64,000 bases of DNA, from the NCBI GenBank assembly GCA_014379585.1, contig JACMLN010000024.1, positions 1 to 64,000 of the forward strand, given 5' to 3'. Source of the DNA: Gloeobacterales cyanobacterium ES-bin-313 (lineage in GTDB: Bacteria; Cyanobacteriota; Cyanobacteriia; Gloeobacterales; Gloeobacteraceae). Position numbers and translations under genes: made by a program. A model generated the notes under the pieces. That model made no database searches, had not been told where the DNA came from, and worked only from the letters and a program-made list of their open reading frames with translations. Shown piece by piece: positions 46,803-55,489 of this stretch (position 1 is its first letter; each line of letters begins with the position of its first letter).

Positions 46803-47960
46803 ATGTCCATGATTCAACTGCCCGGTATCAATCAGATGATTGAAACGATCTGCCGGCAACGGAACTTACCCAAACATGCTGTCCACGAAGCCCTTGTCGA
46901 TGCTCTCAAGAAGGGCTATGAGCGCTACCGTAAGACCTACCGCGACCCCAAAGAGACCCATCTCGATGAGATGCTCTTCGATAACTTCACCGTCGAAATT
47001 GACGCGGACAAAGAAGGATTTCGGGTGCTTGCCACCAAGACGATTGTGGAAACTGTCAGTGACCCAGACCAAGAAATCGCCCTCGGCGATGTGCGTAAAG
47101 TTGCCCCGGACGCAGAAGCTGGTGGTACCGTCATCGTCGATGTCACGCCCGAAAAAGGCGACTTTGGTCGCATGGCAGCGATTCAGACCAAGCAAGTCCT
47201 CTCCCAAAAGTTGCGCGATCAGCAACGCAAGATCATTCAAGAAGAATTTCACGAACTTGAAGGCACCGTCATTCAAGCCCGCGTCATGCGCTTTGAAGGC
47301 CGTTCGGTGATCTGTGCAGTCTCCAGCGGCTTTGGCCAGAACGAAGTCGAAGCAGAATTGCCCAAAAATGAGCAGCTCCCCAACGAACCCTACCGAACTG
47401 GATCGGCGTTCAAAGTCTTCCTGCGCAAAGTTTGGGAAGGTTCAAGGCGTGGCCCCCAGCTCCTCGTCTCGCGGGCGGATGCAGGTCTCGTTGTCTACTT
47501 GTTTGCCAATGAAGTGCCCGAAATCGAGGACGAAGTGGTGCGTATTGTCGCTGTCGCTCGCGAAGCAAACCCACCTTCGCGCACCGTTGGCCCCCGCACC
47601 AAGATCGCTGTCGATACCTTGGAGCGGGACGTAGACCCAGTTGGTGCCTGTATCGGTGCCCGTGGTTCCCGTATTCAAGCGGTGGTCAACGAACTGCGGG
47701 GCGAAAAGATCGACGTGATCCGCTGGTCCCCCGATCCTTCGACCTACATCTCCAACGCACTTTCGCCGGCACGGGTGATTCAGGTGCGCCTCGTCGATCC
47801 CGATGCGCGTCAGGCTCATGTCATCGTCCCCGACGATCAGTTGTCCTTGGCCATCGGCAAGGAGGGGCAGAATGTGCGACTCGCAGCGCGCTTAACAGGC
47901 TGGAAGATCGACATCAAGAAGTCTTCTGAGTACGCTGCGACAACACCAGCCGCTTACTAG
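46803..47960 (+). CDS. nusA: Transcription termination/antitermination factor NusA
   Basis: A 385-residue RNA-polymerase-binding protein. The N-terminal domain (about 1-130) binds polymerase; S1 (VMRFEGRSVICAV), KH1 (GPQLLVSRADAGLVVYLFANEVPEI) and KH2 (DPVGACIGARGSRIQAVVNEL and IVPDDQLSLAIGKEGQNVRLAARLTGW) follow in order. It lacks the C-terminal acidic repeats of enterobacterial NusA, as usual outside proteobacteria. The common rimP-nusA-ylxR-infB order breaks here: a hairpin and the convergent ntcA follow instead. Confidence 0.97.
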   Translation: MSMIQLPGINQMIETICRQRNLPKHAVHEALVDALKKGYERYRKTYRDPKETHLDEMLFDNFTVEIDADKEGFRVLATKTIVETVSDPDQEIALGDVRKVAPDAEAGGTVIVDVTPEKGDFGRMAAIQTKQVLSQKLRDQQRKIIQEEFHELEGTVIQARVMRFEGRSVICAVSSGFGQNEVEAELPKNEQLPNEPYRTGSAFKVFLRKVWEGSRRGPQLLVSRADAGLVVYLFANEVPEIEDEVVRIVAVAREANPPSRTVGPRTKIAVDTLERDVDPVGACIGARGSRIQAVVNELRGEKIDVIRWSPDPSTYISNALSPARVIQVRLVDPDARQAHVIVPDDQLSLAIGKEGQNVRLAARLTGWKIDIKKSSEYAATTPAAY

Positions 47961-47980
47961 CCTTGAGAGATATCTGAGGT

Positions 47981-48000
47981 GGGCGCAGCCTACTGCGCCC
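47981..48000. terminator. GC hairpin between nusA and ntcA
   Basis: A perfect 8-base stem GGGCGCAG / CTGCGCCC with loop CCTA, extended by imperfect pairing, 20 bases after the nusA stop and 23 before the convergent ntcA stop. There is no T run, so it may slow rather than end transcription, or be a small repeat element. Confidence 0.5.
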
Positions 48001-48022
48001 TACATGCCTCTTGGCTTTATCC

Positions 48023-48691
48023 TTAGGCGAAGCGTTGGCCGAGTTTGATCGGATCGTGAACGGTAATCCGTTTCTTGCTGATCGAAATCAGTTTGCGCTT
48101 GCGCAGATCCCCAAGCAGGCGCGTAATCGTCACCCGCGTCGAGCCAATTGCTTCGGCAATTGCCTGATGGGAAAGCCGCAGATCGATCGTCACACCCTCT
48201 TTGGTAGGCAAACCGAAGTCGCGGCAGAGAATCAACAGAAAACTTTCAAGACGCGAACCCATGTCTCGGTGAGCGAGGGTTTCGATCATCATTTCTGTCT
48301 GCAAAATCCGAGAAGCGAGTCCCTGAAAGAGCAATCGAGAAATTTCTGGGTCTTCTTGGATGATTTTTTCCATCTGCTCGACAGGAACCGCCACCAAGTC
48401 CACAGGTGTAAAAGCGACGGCGTGATAGAACCGATCCGAGCGATTGCCTGTAATCAAAGAGAGCACCCCGAAGACGCTATTTTCGCGCAGCAAGGCCACC
48501 GTGATCTCTTCGCCGTGCTCGTATACCCGCGAAAGCTTGACAGCCCCACGTTTGAGGAAGTAGACCCGTACTGCCGGATCTCCTGGGAAAAAGATCGTCT
48601 TATTGCGGTCGTAGTGTTCAACGACAGGAGGGTACTGCCCCCCTCCTTCGACCTGTTTAAATAGGCTTGCGAACGGATCGTCCCAGCTCAC
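48023..48691 (-). CDS. ntcA: Global nitrogen regulator NtcA
   Basis: A 222-residue CRP-family regulator that senses 2-oxoglutarate and activates nitrogen-assimilation genes in cyanobacteria. The effector domain contains [20 protein letters not shown] and [20 protein letters not shown]. The helix-turn-helix [20 protein letters not shown] and the terminal KKRITVHDP are signatures of NtcA. A GTG with AAGGTGAG 6 bases upstream gives [11 protein letters not shown] and the usual length; a GTG at 48727 is less likely. No NtcA box (GTA-N8-TAC) could be assigned upstream with confidence. Confidence 0.95.
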   Translation of the reverse strand: MSWDDPFASLFKQVEGGGQYPPVVEHYDRNKTIFFPGDPAVRVYFLKRGAVKLSRVYEHGEEITVALLRENSVFGVLSLITGNRSDRFYHAVAFTPVDLVAVPVEQMEKIIQEDPEISRLLFQGLASRILQTEMMIETLAHRDMGSRLESFLLILCRDFGLPTKEGVTIDLRLSHQAIAEAIGSTRVTITRLLGDLRKRKLISISKKRITVHDPIKLGQRFA

Positions 48692-48835
48692 TGGCGTCTC
48701 ACCTTGCTTTTTAACGTTCCTCAACACTTAAGCAGACCTCCGGCTTTTTTTTGTGTCCGCCAATACCAAAGACCATGGATTGGTCAATTATGAACGGTTT
48801 TCGCCAAATATTGCTCATCTAGGGCACAAATTGAT

Positions 48836-48863
48836 AAAGCCTCCGGGATATCCCGAAGGCTTT
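48836..48863 (-). terminator. Probable terminator of psaC
   Basis: An inverted repeat (AAAGCCTCCGGGA / TCCCGAAGGCTTT, one mismatch) starts 27 bases downstream of the psaC stop. On the minus strand it ends in TTTAT, a weak U tract. Confidence 0.65.
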
Positions 48864-48890
48864 GGATGAGGACGTTATGATAACGCTCGC

Positions 48891-49136
48891 TTAATAAGCG
48901 AGACCCATGCTGCGAGTCGTTTCTGCTCCCAAGTAGACGCGGATACTCAAGAAATCTGTTGGGCAAGCAGTTTCGCAACGCTTACAGCCAACACAATCCT
49001 CAGTACGCGGCGAGGCAGCAATAGAACCCGCTTTGTTGCTGTCCCAGGGAACCATCTCTAGGACATCAAGGGGACATGCACGAACGCATTGCGTGCAGCC
49101 GATGCATGTGTCATAGATTTTGACAGAGTGCGACAT
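48891..49136 (-). CDS. psaC: Photosystem I iron-sulfur subunit PsaC
   Basis: An 81-residue protein carrying clusters FA and FB, the terminal acceptors of photosystem I. Both motifs [12 protein letters not shown] and [12 protein letters not shown] are intact. The start [11 protein letters not shown] is universal; upstream codons are leader. The loop after MVPWD reads [11 protein letters not shown] instead of the near-universal GCKAGQIASSP, so Gly33, Cys34 and Gln38 are replaced (numbered from Met1); none is a cluster ligand. Single gene, with a terminator on each side. Confidence 0.98.
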   Translation of the reverse strand: MSHSVKIYDTCIGCTQCVRACPLDVLEMVPWDSNKAGSIAASPRTEDCVGCKRCETACPTDFLSIRVYLGAETTRSMGLAY

Positions 49137-49248
49137 TGGACGCTCCGATAGGCTAGCTAGACACTTAGAGGGCAGTTTATCCCGCCCCCACACGCTTTGA
49201 CCCACTTCGTTAAAGAACTTAACTTTTTGTGGCCTTTGACTTTTTTCT

Positions 49249-49284
49249 AAAAAAATTGCCCAAGAATTTTTGATTCTTGGGCAA
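49249..49284 (-). terminator. Rho-independent terminator upstream of psaC
   Basis: A perfect 12-base stem (TTGCCCAAGAAT / ATTCTTGGGCAA) with a 5-base loop; on the minus strand it is followed by seven T. It ends whatever is transcribed from 49.3-49.6 kb and insulates psaC. Confidence 0.88.
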
Positions 49285-49300
49285 AACTAGCCGTTAAAAC

Positions 49301-49645
49301 TTAAAGCAAGATCAACTTCAAAGAGAGCGGATTGAGGGGAATGGGTCGCTTGTAAACTTGGCTTTGGGGAATCCCACTCCGTTGCTCACTACCATCGGGC
49401 AGACAGTTGATCACCACAGCGTCGCGACCGGCGATACTCTGGGCATCTTCGAGGTAGATCGAAGCATTTTCGTCCGACCTGTTGATCAGCAGCACTACTT
49501 TTTGCCGCCCGTGGACAGCAAACACTTCGACTATCGGGTGATCTACGGTGGACTGGCACACTTTGCCCACCAGATACTTTGCATGACTGGGCTCCGGGGG
49601 GGACGTAAGGAAAGACGGAGTGGGCGTGAATCCACTTACGTGCGA
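49301..49645 (-). pseudogene. Possible C-terminal fragment of a sugar-active or surface protein
   Basis: An open minus frame with no convincing start but clear coding character: GFTPTPSFLTSPPEPSHAKY, FAVHGRQKVVLLINRSDENA, and a short basic/proline tail ending LSLKLILL. The KVVLLINRS-x-x-NA strand is like the C-terminal beta domain of some glycoside hydrolases. It follows an in-frame stop at 49646-49648 and lacks a catalytic domain. A GTG at 49570 could start an 89-residue protein instead. It has its own strong terminator. Either a remnant or a small unknown gene. Confidence 0.45.
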
Positions 49646-49759
49646 TTACTGACGCGATGACCGTATTCTAATTCCGAAACCCAGAAGCGTTAAGTGTTTA
49701 CGCAAAAACTCAGTACGACTACGGAGCATTTTCCTCAGTACATTGCCGGAGGAGGAGGC

Positions 49760-50662
49760 CTAGACTGCCAAGCTTACCCAATCTTGAGGCACCAAAAACA
49801 CGTCGTAGAGTTCGGCTTCCGGGGTGCCAGGTTCTGGGTGGTAGTTATACTGCCAACGCACCAGCGGCGGCATGGACATCAAGATCGACTCGATCCGTCC
49901 CTGGGTCTGCAAACCAAAGATCGTGCCCCGGTCAAAGACGAGATTAAATTCGACGTAGCGACCCCGACGGTAGAGCTGAAAGTTGCGCTCCCGTTCCCCG
50001 TAGGCAATTTCCTTGCGCCGTTCGACGATCGGTACGTAGGCGGGCAGAAAGGCGTTAGCGCAGGACTGGTGAAACGCAAAGTATTTTTCCCAGTCTCCTT
50101 CGAGGTAATCAAAGAAGATTCCCCCCACCCCACGGGGTTCTTTGCGGTGCTTCAGATAAAAATATTCGTCGCACCACTGCTTGAATTTGGGGTAGTAGTC
50201 CAGATCGTGACCGTCGCAGGCAGCTTTGAGGGTGCGATGAAAATGAGCCGCGTCTTCTTTGAATCCGTAGTAGGGGGTTAAATCCGCTCCACCCCCGAAC
50301 CACCAGACGGGCCCCGCTTCGAAGTAGCGGTAGTTCATGTGAACCGTCGGGATATAAGGATTGCGCGGATGAATCACCAAAGAGGTTCCGGTGGCGTAAA
50401 ATCCATGGCCTTCCACTTCTGGGCGTTGCTGAATGATCGAGGGGGGCAATTGACTGCCAAAGACTTCGGAGAAGCCGACCCCCGCCCGTTCAAACACTTT
50501 GCCTTCCGTCATCACACGGGAGCGCCCACCGCCCCCTTCTTCCCGTTCCCAACTGTCTTCTTCAAACTCGCCCCCCCCGTCGAGGAGTGTTAACTTTGCA
50601 CAGATCTCATCTTGGAGATTTTTCAGAAATGCCGAAGCACGCTCGCGGGAGGCTGTCGTCAT
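49760..50662 (-). CDS. hemF: Oxygen-dependent coproporphyrinogen III oxidase
   Basis: A 300-residue enzyme that decarboxylates coproporphyrinogen III to protoporphyrinogen IX with oxygen, in heme and chlorophyll synthesis. Family motifs: [56 protein letters not shown] and the C-terminal [14 protein letters not shown]. Full length. The start overlaps the hemE stop by 4 bases, so hemE-hemF is a coupled operon for consecutive pathway steps. Confidence 0.97.
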   Translation of the reverse strand: MTTASRERASAFLKNLQDEICAKLTLLDGGGEFEEDSWEREEGGGGRSRVMTEGKVFERAGVGFSEVFGSQLPPSIIQQRPEVEGHGFYATGTSLVIHPRNPYIPTVHMNYRYFEAGPVWWFGGGADLTPYYGFKEDAAHFHRTLKAACDGHDLDYYPKFKQWCDEYFYLKHRKEPRGVGGIFFDYLEGDWEKYFAFHQSCANAFLPAYVPIVERRKEIAYGERERNFQLYRRGRYVEFNLVFDRGTIFGLQTQGRIESILMSMPPLVRWQYNYHPEPGTPEAELYDVFLVPQDWVSLAV

Positions 50663-51684
50663 AGGGATTTCACCGTTTCAAAGAAGCAGCGGGCATTGTC
50701 TTCGGGGGTGATCGGCAAGATGCCATGGCCGAGATTCATAATGTGTCCCGTTGGCCCTGCTTTTTCAATGATCTCTAAAGTGCGGCGGCGAATTTGGGCT
50801 TGATCGCCGAGGAGAACGCAGGGGTCGAGGTTGCCCTGTACCCCCATGTCTGGCCCCAGAATCTTGCGGGCTTCGGCCATATCTACAGTCCAGTCGAGAC
50901 TGATGATATTCACACCACTTTCGGCGACGTGACTGAGCAATCCGGCGGAGTGATTGATATAGAGAATCAAGGGCACATCGGGGTAGACCTTGCGCACTTG
51001 ATCGACGATGCGCTTTTCGTAGGGCAGGGCAAAAATTTTGTAGTCGGCAGGGTTGAGTTGGCCGGCCCAAGTATCGAAGATCTGAACGATCTGTGCCCCG
51101 GATTCGATTTGAAAAATCACGTAGCGGGCAATCGAATCGGCCAGTTTGACCATCAAGTCGTGGAGCAGTTCCGGCTCTGTGAAGGCCATTTGCTTAATCA
51201 AGGCGTAGTCTTTGGAACTCTTGCCCTCGACAGCGTAGGCGGCCAGGGTCCAAGGAGCACCGACAAAACCGAGAACAGTGGCTTCGTCGCCCACTTCTTT
51301 GCGCAAGGTCTGCAAGATCGTGCGCACAAAACCGAGGGATTCTTCTGGATCTAGAATACGCACAGCATCCACTTGGGCACGGGTACGAATCGGTGGGTCG
51401 ATCACAGGGCCGCGACTTTCCACCAGTTCAAACGGAATCCCCATGCCATCGAGGGGTGTGAGAATATCCGAGAACATGATCACCCCATCGGGATGAAAAG
51501 CATGAAAAGGTTGGAGGGAAATTTTGACCGCGAGTTCAGGATTTTCGCAGCGTTCTTTAAAGCCGTACTTATCCCGCAGTAGGCGGTACGAAGCCATATA
51601 GCGACCAGCCTGCCGCATCATCCATACAGGGGGACGGGCTACAGGCTTTCCCTGAGCCGCATTGAGCAATAACAAATCGGACAC
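50659..51684 (-). CDS. hemE: Uroporphyrinogen decarboxylase
   Basis: A 341-residue enzyme removing four carboxyl groups from uroporphyrinogen III to give coproporphyrinogen III. Diagnostic N-terminus: [20 protein letters not shown]; later [36 protein letters not shown], and C-terminal [19 protein letters not shown]. Full length. First gene of the hemE-hemF operon. Confidence 0.97.
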   Translation of the reverse strand: MSDLLLLNAAQGKPVARPPVWMMRQAGRYMASYRLLRDKYGFKERCENPELAVKISLQPFHAFHPDGVIMFSDILTPLDGMGIPFELVESRGPVIDPPIRTRAQVDAVRILDPEESLGFVRTILQTLRKEVGDEATVLGFVGAPWTLAAYAVEGKSSKDYALIKQMAFTEPELLHDLMVKLADSIARYVIFQIESGAQIVQIFDTWAGQLNPADYKIFALPYEKRIVDQVRKVYPDVPLILYINHSAGLLSHVAESGVNIISLDWTVDMAEARKILGPDMGVQGNLDPCVLLGDQAQIRRRTLEIIEKAGPTGHIMNLGHGILPITPEDNARCFFETVKSL

Positions 51685-52254
51685 AGTTCTCCCTCGGTTC
51701 TTGCGCCCACCGATTATGGCTTCTGTGTAGGTGATTCCTCAAGATTTGGGGTTCAAGCTTCAAATTCTGTAATAGATGGATGTTGGCGACGCGAACTGAT
51801 CCTCAGTCAGGGACTTTTCGACGCACTCCAAGGCGATCATCTCGCCGCAGTCTTAGCCCACGAATCCGCCCAATGCCATTGCCGCGATACTTTTTGGTTT
51901 TTCTGGCTCGGTTGGTTGAGCGATGCTATGGCTTGGTTCCCGAATACCCCGAAGCTTTGGGAAGAAGTATTACTCCTGCGCGAACAGCGGGCAGATCGTA
52001 GAGCCGCAGCCCAAGTCGATGCGTTGGTCATGGCAGAAGCACTTTTGCAAATTGCGAGTTCTCGCCATCACCAAGCCCACTTCTGCGTACCAGCGCTGAG
52101 TGCCGCTGAAAACCTTTCTAAACGCATTGAAGCCTTACTTCAGCCCGAAAATCTCGAACCCGAAAAACCCTCCTATCCCTGGGTTTGGTGGATGATCATC
52201 GTACTGCCCATGGCGACTTTACCTTTTCATACCCTCACCAGACATTGCCCTTGA
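51673..52254 (+). pseudogene. 5'-truncated M56-type membrane metallopeptidase remnant
   Basis: An open plus frame without a plausible start encodes the C-terminal half of an M56 (BlaR1/MecR1-like) peptidase. The segment LILSQGLFDALQGDHLAAVL matches the family, followed by the zinc motif AHESAQCHCRDTFWFFWLGW, then LLLREQRADRRAAAQVDAL and a final membrane helix (VWWMIIVLPMATLPFH). The motif HExxH reads HESAQ, so the second zinc histidine is lost. The N-terminal helices are missing; the frame closes inside the hemE start. A TTG at 51916 could start 112 residues, but not an active enzyme. Confidence 0.7.
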
Positions 52255-52345
52255 CAGTATCGAATCATTAAAGTCTGGCCTTCGCAATCCGTTCTCGTTG
52301 TATACCAGTGCAGTGCATACTGCATCCATATTTTGGAAAATGATC

Positions 52346-52561
52346 ATGAAAAAATTTGAGTACGAGCTTCTCATTGCTAAAAACGACGATTCTGTCGCTA
52401 GTGGTGTCCTCTGGTACTTGGCCAGTGAACCCCAACTGCTTGGAGCAAATTTAGTCGAAATTCTGAATGACTTGGGGGATAAAGGTTGGGAAGTGGTTGG
52501 TTTGGGAGATTTAGCTTTCGATGAGAGAGCCGAAATCATTCTTAAGCGCGAACGAGTTTAG
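52346..52561 (+). CDS. DUF4177-like small protein
   Basis: A 71-residue protein starting at MKKFEYELLIAKNDDS. The pattern of one N-terminal strand, a helix with LVEILNDLGDKGWEVVGLG and a final strand (AEIILKRE) is that of the DUF4177 family. Function unknown. Stands alone after the M56 remnant. Confidence 0.7.
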   Translation: MKKFEYELLIAKNDDSVASGVLWYLASEPQLLGANLVEILNDLGDKGWEVVGLGDLAFDERAEIILKRERV

Positions 52562-52638
52562 TTTCGCTTTTGCCTGAATCGTGAATGAGCGGACTTGATC
52601 TCTTGAAATTCCGCTTTTCATTGCATTGTGTGCAAGAA

Positions 52639-52660
52639 GTAGGGAATCTTCATTCCCTAC
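52639..52660. terminator. Inverted repeat, possible terminator
   Basis: A perfect 9-base stem (GTAGGGAAT / ATTCCCTAC) with loop CTTC lies 78 bases after the DUF4177-like stop and 12 bases after the stop of the small membrane peptide on the other strand. There is no T run on either side, so termination is only likely. Confidence 0.5.
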
Positions 52661-52671
52661 TCAAAAGCCCA

Positions 52672-52767
52672 CTACCTTTTTGCATCCGCACCAGAAAGCA
52701 TCACAGTTCCGAGAATAAGACAAAGAACACCAAGGATAGTGGAGGCATACATTAAATTGTGCATCAT
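52672..52767 (-). CDS. Candidate 31-residue single-helix membrane protein
   Basis: This short frame lies in the 420-base interval between the DUF4177-like gene and fabI, otherwise empty. It starts at ATGATG with GAGGA 7 bases upstream. The peptide is MMHNLMYASTILGVLCLILG continuing TVMLSGADAKR: one hydrophobic helix and a short basic end. Its size and shape are like small photosystem or cytochrome b6f subunits, but it matches none that I know. A hairpin follows the stop. Confidence 0.45.
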   Translation of the reverse strand: MMHNLMYASTILGVLCLILGTVMLSGADAKR

Positions 52768-52981
52768 GACTGAATCCTCATTTTGTTTTAATAAGTGTCT
52801 TAGTTGTACGTCTGTTTATAAATTTGAGCGAAGTTTTGGTCACAAAACTTGTTAATGCGTAAAAAACATCTCACATCTACGTTTGCAGAGGCGCGAGGAA
52901 ATCAATCAAGACAATTTTCGGCTTGGACGTGAGACTAGCTAGTCTTGCGAAAAATCTAAAAAGTTGGTGGAGCCGAGGCGT

Positions 52982-53755
52982 TTAGCCACCCATGATGCTG
53001 AAACCACAATCCACATAAAGGATTTGGCCTGTAATTGCTGTAGAGAGATCGGAACACAGAAAGAGGGTGGCATTGGCGACTTCCATTTGGGTAACGGAGC
53101 GCTTAAGGGCTGACGCTTCTTCCGTTTTATGAATCGCCTCGTGAATATTGACAGCCGAAGCAGCCAAGGTGCGAATCGGGCCAGCGGAAACGGCGTTAAC
53201 GCGGATCTCTTTGAGGCCAAGTTCCGAGGCAAGGTAGCGGGTGTTCGCTTCGAGAGCAGCCTTGGCCGCACCCATCACGCCATAGCCTTCCATGACCCGC
53301 ACAGAGCCGATATACGTCAAGGTGACGATGCTACTGCCAGCGGCCATCAAAGGTGCTGCTTTTTGACACAGGGCAATCATCGAAAAAGCACTGACATCCA
53401 TGGCCAGACTGTAACCTTCGCGCTTGATGTCGGTAAATGCGCTCGAAAGATCTTCGCGATTGGCGAACGCTAAACAGTGAATGAGAATGTCGAGACTGCC
53501 CCACTTTTCGGCGATGGTATCGAACAGCCCATTGATCTGATCGTCGTTGCGGACATCCAGGGGCGCGAAGATCGTCGGGCTGAGAGGTTCAGTCAATTCT
53601 CGGACTTTCCCTTCAAAGCGGCCTTTTTCGTCGGGCAAATAGGTCACTGCCAGTTCTGCTCCGGCGGCATGGAGCTGCTGAGCGATTGACCAGGCGATCG
53701 AGCGATTGTTGGCAATGCCTGTGACGAGTGCTTTTTTGCCTGCGAGGGTAATCAA
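52982..53755 (-). CDS. fabI: Enoyl-[acyl-carrier-protein] reductase (NADH)
   Basis: A 257-residue short-chain dehydrogenase completing each round of fatty-acid elongation. It starts at TTG, with AAGGAG 6 bases upstream. FabI features: GIANNRSIAWSIAQQL (NADH-binding), the HCLAFANRED segment, the Tyr-x6-Lys catalytic pair in YGVMGAAKAALEAN, and GPIRTLAASAV. C-terminal YVDCGFSIMGG is typical. A small gene lies 19 bases upstream on the same strand. Confidence 0.97.
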   Translation of the reverse strand: MITLAGKKALVTGIANNRSIAWSIAQQLHAAGAELAVTYLPDEKGRFEGKVRELTEPLSPTIFAPLDVRNDDQINGLFDTIAEKWGSLDILIHCLAFANREDLSSAFTDIKREGYSLAMDVSAFSMIALCQKAAPLMAAGSSIVTLTYIGSVRVMEGYGVMGAAKAALEANTRYLASELGLKEIRVNAVSAGPIRTLAASAVNIHEAIHKTEEASALKRSVTQMEVANATLFLCSDLSTAITGQILYVDCGFSIMGG

Positions 53756-53773
53756 GAGAAGCTCCTTTGAAAT

Positions 53774-53977
53774 TTAAGCGTCGAGGCGCAGATGTTGTTC
53801 TTGAAAGTAGCGACGGGGATGTTGATCGCCTAAGTTGACTTCGTAGGTGATCGCTTTGATCCCTTCCCCTGGTGGGATCGTGGCGGTGACTGTGCCTCGG
53901 CGATCTTTGAGGGCACTGCCGTGGAAGCGTGCATTCACAGAAATGATTCGCACACGGTCTCCAAGTTGAAATGCCAT
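53774..53977 (-). CDS. Small SH3-like protein of unknown function
   Basis: A 67-residue protein starting at MAFQLGDRVRIISVNARFHG; the longer open frame runs into the tRNA gene region. The beta-rich sequence (LKDRRGTVTATIPPGEGI, YEVNLGDQHPRRYFQE) suggests a KOW/SH3-type barrel. It is 19 bases upstream of fabI and probably co-transcribed. Not assigned to a family. Confidence 0.7.
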   Translation of the reverse strand: MAFQLGDRVRIISVNARFHGSALKDRRGTVTATIPPGEGIKAITYEVNLGDQHPRRYFQEQHLRLDA

Positions 53978-54054
53978 CGCTTCGCCTTTGCGCCTCGGAC
54001 ATCTTAACATTGACACTGGGGCTGGGTTTTCTGATAATGGGTGAGCTGAATTTT

Positions 54055-54137
54055 GCGGTCGTGGCGGAACGGTATACGCGCTAGCTTGAGGTGCTAGTGA
54101 GAGCAATCTCTTGGGAGTTCAAATCTCCCCGACCGCA
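54055..54137 (+). tRNA. tRNA-Leu (anticodon GAG)
   Basis: A class II tRNA of 83 bases. Acceptor stem GCGGTCG / CGACCGC with discriminator A; D arm TGGCGGAACGGTATACGC; anticodon stem CTAGC / GCTAG with loop TTGAGGT giving anticodon GAG; a long variable arm (GAGAGCAATCTCTT); T arm GGGAG TTCAAAT CTCCC. No CCA is encoded. It reads CUU/CUC leucine codons. Confidence 0.96.
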
Positions 54138-54150
54138 TAGGTACTCATAC

Positions 54151-54522
54151 ATGGCTGAACTTCCGGCTCTCATCCCATCGACCTTTTCGGCCATTTTGGA
54201 CGAGACCCTGCCCGATGCAATGGTGAATGCCCTGGTCTGGCAGGCACTTGGCTACCAACAACGAGAAGATGGCAAATGGGACAACAGTGCTGTGAGCGAT
54301 ACCTGGCGGCAGGACTACCCCGAACCACCCAACTTCATCGATAGCCGTCCAGCAACGATCAAGTTGACCCGCTCCATTCCCGATAGCGATAAACAACTGC
54401 TCAAAGAACAATTGGGGTTTCAGGGCTATCAGATCTCAGAACTCACGCCGCGCCGCACCCGCCGCGCCACAGCCGTAAACTGGCTGCTCAGTTTCTTGAA
54501 ATCCTCACAACCACAAGCCTGA
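54151..54522 (+). CDS. DUF1823 family protein
   Basis: A 123-residue cyanobacterial protein starting at MAELPALIPSTFSAILDETL, 13 bases after the tRNA. The central WDNSAVSDTWRQDYPEPPNF and the segment SRPATIKLTRSIPDSDKQLL are the family pattern. Function unknown. Soluble, no signal peptide. Confidence 0.8.
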   Translation: MAELPALIPSTFSAILDETLPDAMVNALVWQALGYQQREDGKWDNSAVSDTWRQDYPEPPNFIDSRPATIKLTRSIPDSDKQLLKEQLGFQGYQISELTPRRTRRATAVNWLLSFLKSSQPQA

Positions 54523-54548
54523 CTTTTGGGATAAAGGTCTCTCAGGTT

Positions 54549-55304
54549 ATGATTGCTACCAAAAGTCAAAGGAACGTTTCCAACTTGACTAAGCCTGCAC
54601 CACGTCTACGCGTTCGTCCGCGCCCAACACCCCCCAAACCAACTTCCGGTAAACGCAATTGGGTGTTGGCGGCGCTGATTTTGGTGGGTGGCTCTCTGGC
54701 AAGTGTGGCGGGCTATCACTTTGGCCAAAATGCCCTTGCCGATGTCACCGCGCCCCACTCCCCCGTTACTGACAAACGCAAGTTGCTGGGCAAGAGCCAA
54801 GGTCTGCTCAGAGAAACGGACATTTTGGGTAGCTTGACCAATCTTCCGGAAGTGGCAGATGCCCCGGATCTCACGCAGGACGAACTACTCGAACAACAAG
54901 AAGACATTGCTGCGAGCGATCCGAGTGTGGCTACGATCAAAGTGGGTGCCCGCTCCACCGACCAAGAAGTCACGTTGATCGTCGATACGATCTCCTGGCA
55001 AGGCACGAACTTGGTTTTGCAAGTCACTATGCAAAACAAAAGTTATCATCCAACCCGCTTTTCCTACAGTCCTTTTGGTGGCCTGTTGGTCGTCAACGAC
55101 GACCAAGGTCATACTCTACGCACCTTTACCGATGGACTGCCCACTGAGTTGCCCGACGACCGCGAACTCTACAAAGGCTCTATCCAAGTTTCTGCCAATG
55201 AAATACCCAATGCCCGAAGTATCAATGTCAGCCTCACAGACTATCCTGAGCGCGAGTTGCAGTTGAATATTAAAGGTATTCCGATTCCGCTGCGTCCTCG
55301 CTAG
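54549..55304 (+). CDS. Membrane-anchored protein with periplasmic beta domain
   Basis: A 251-residue protein. A basic, Pro-rich cytoplasmic start (LRVRPRPTPPKPTSGKR) leads into one membrane helix (WVLAALILVGGSLASVAGY). An acidic linker (ELLEQQEDIAASDPS) and a beta-sandwich-like domain follow (VTLIVDTISWQGTNLVLQV; FSYSPFGGLLVVNDD). The last domain resembles DUF4352-type exported domains. Function unknown. It may share a transcript with the DUF1823 gene 26 bases upstream. Confidence 0.75.
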   Translation: MIATKSQRNVSNLTKPAPRLRVRPRPTPPKPTSGKRNWVLAALILVGGSLASVAGYHFGQNALADVTAPHSPVTDKRKLLGKSQGLLRETDILGSLTNLPEVADAPDLTQDELLEQQEDIAASDPSVATIKVGARSTDQEVTLIVDTISWQGTNLVLQVTMQNKSYHPTRFSYSPFGGLLVVNDDQGHTLRTFTDGLPTELPDDRELYKGSIQVSANEIPNARSINVSLTDYPERELQLNIKGIPIPLRPR

Positions 55305-55489
55305 TCGTTGCATAGCCCCCACGCAATGGTGCGCCTCGATGGTGATTTCCTGCGGTTGAAACGTAGCGATCATGACGGATTTTTACGCATTGAGAGCTAA
55401 GGTGTTACCGCAAAAAGTGCGGGCTTCCTTCTCAAGACTGATTAGACTGGAAGACCAAGAACACCATCGTCACATTGAGGTGAACCTGA

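Noticed and set aside
48011-48664. Plus-strand open frame of 217 codons
   Set aside because: Antisense to ntcA, which is unambiguous.
48692-48835. NtcA autoregulatory site (GTA-N8-TAC) upstream of ntcA
   Set aside because: No copy with correct spacing was found by eye in the expected region.
50794-51354. Plus-strand open frame of 186 codons inside hemE
   Set aside because: Antisense shadow of a highly conserved gene.
55325-55399. 24-codon plus frame (MVRLDGDFLRLKRSDHDG...) before the intact Uma2 gene
   Set aside because: Too short, no ribosome site and no hydrophobic or known motif; chance openness is more likely.
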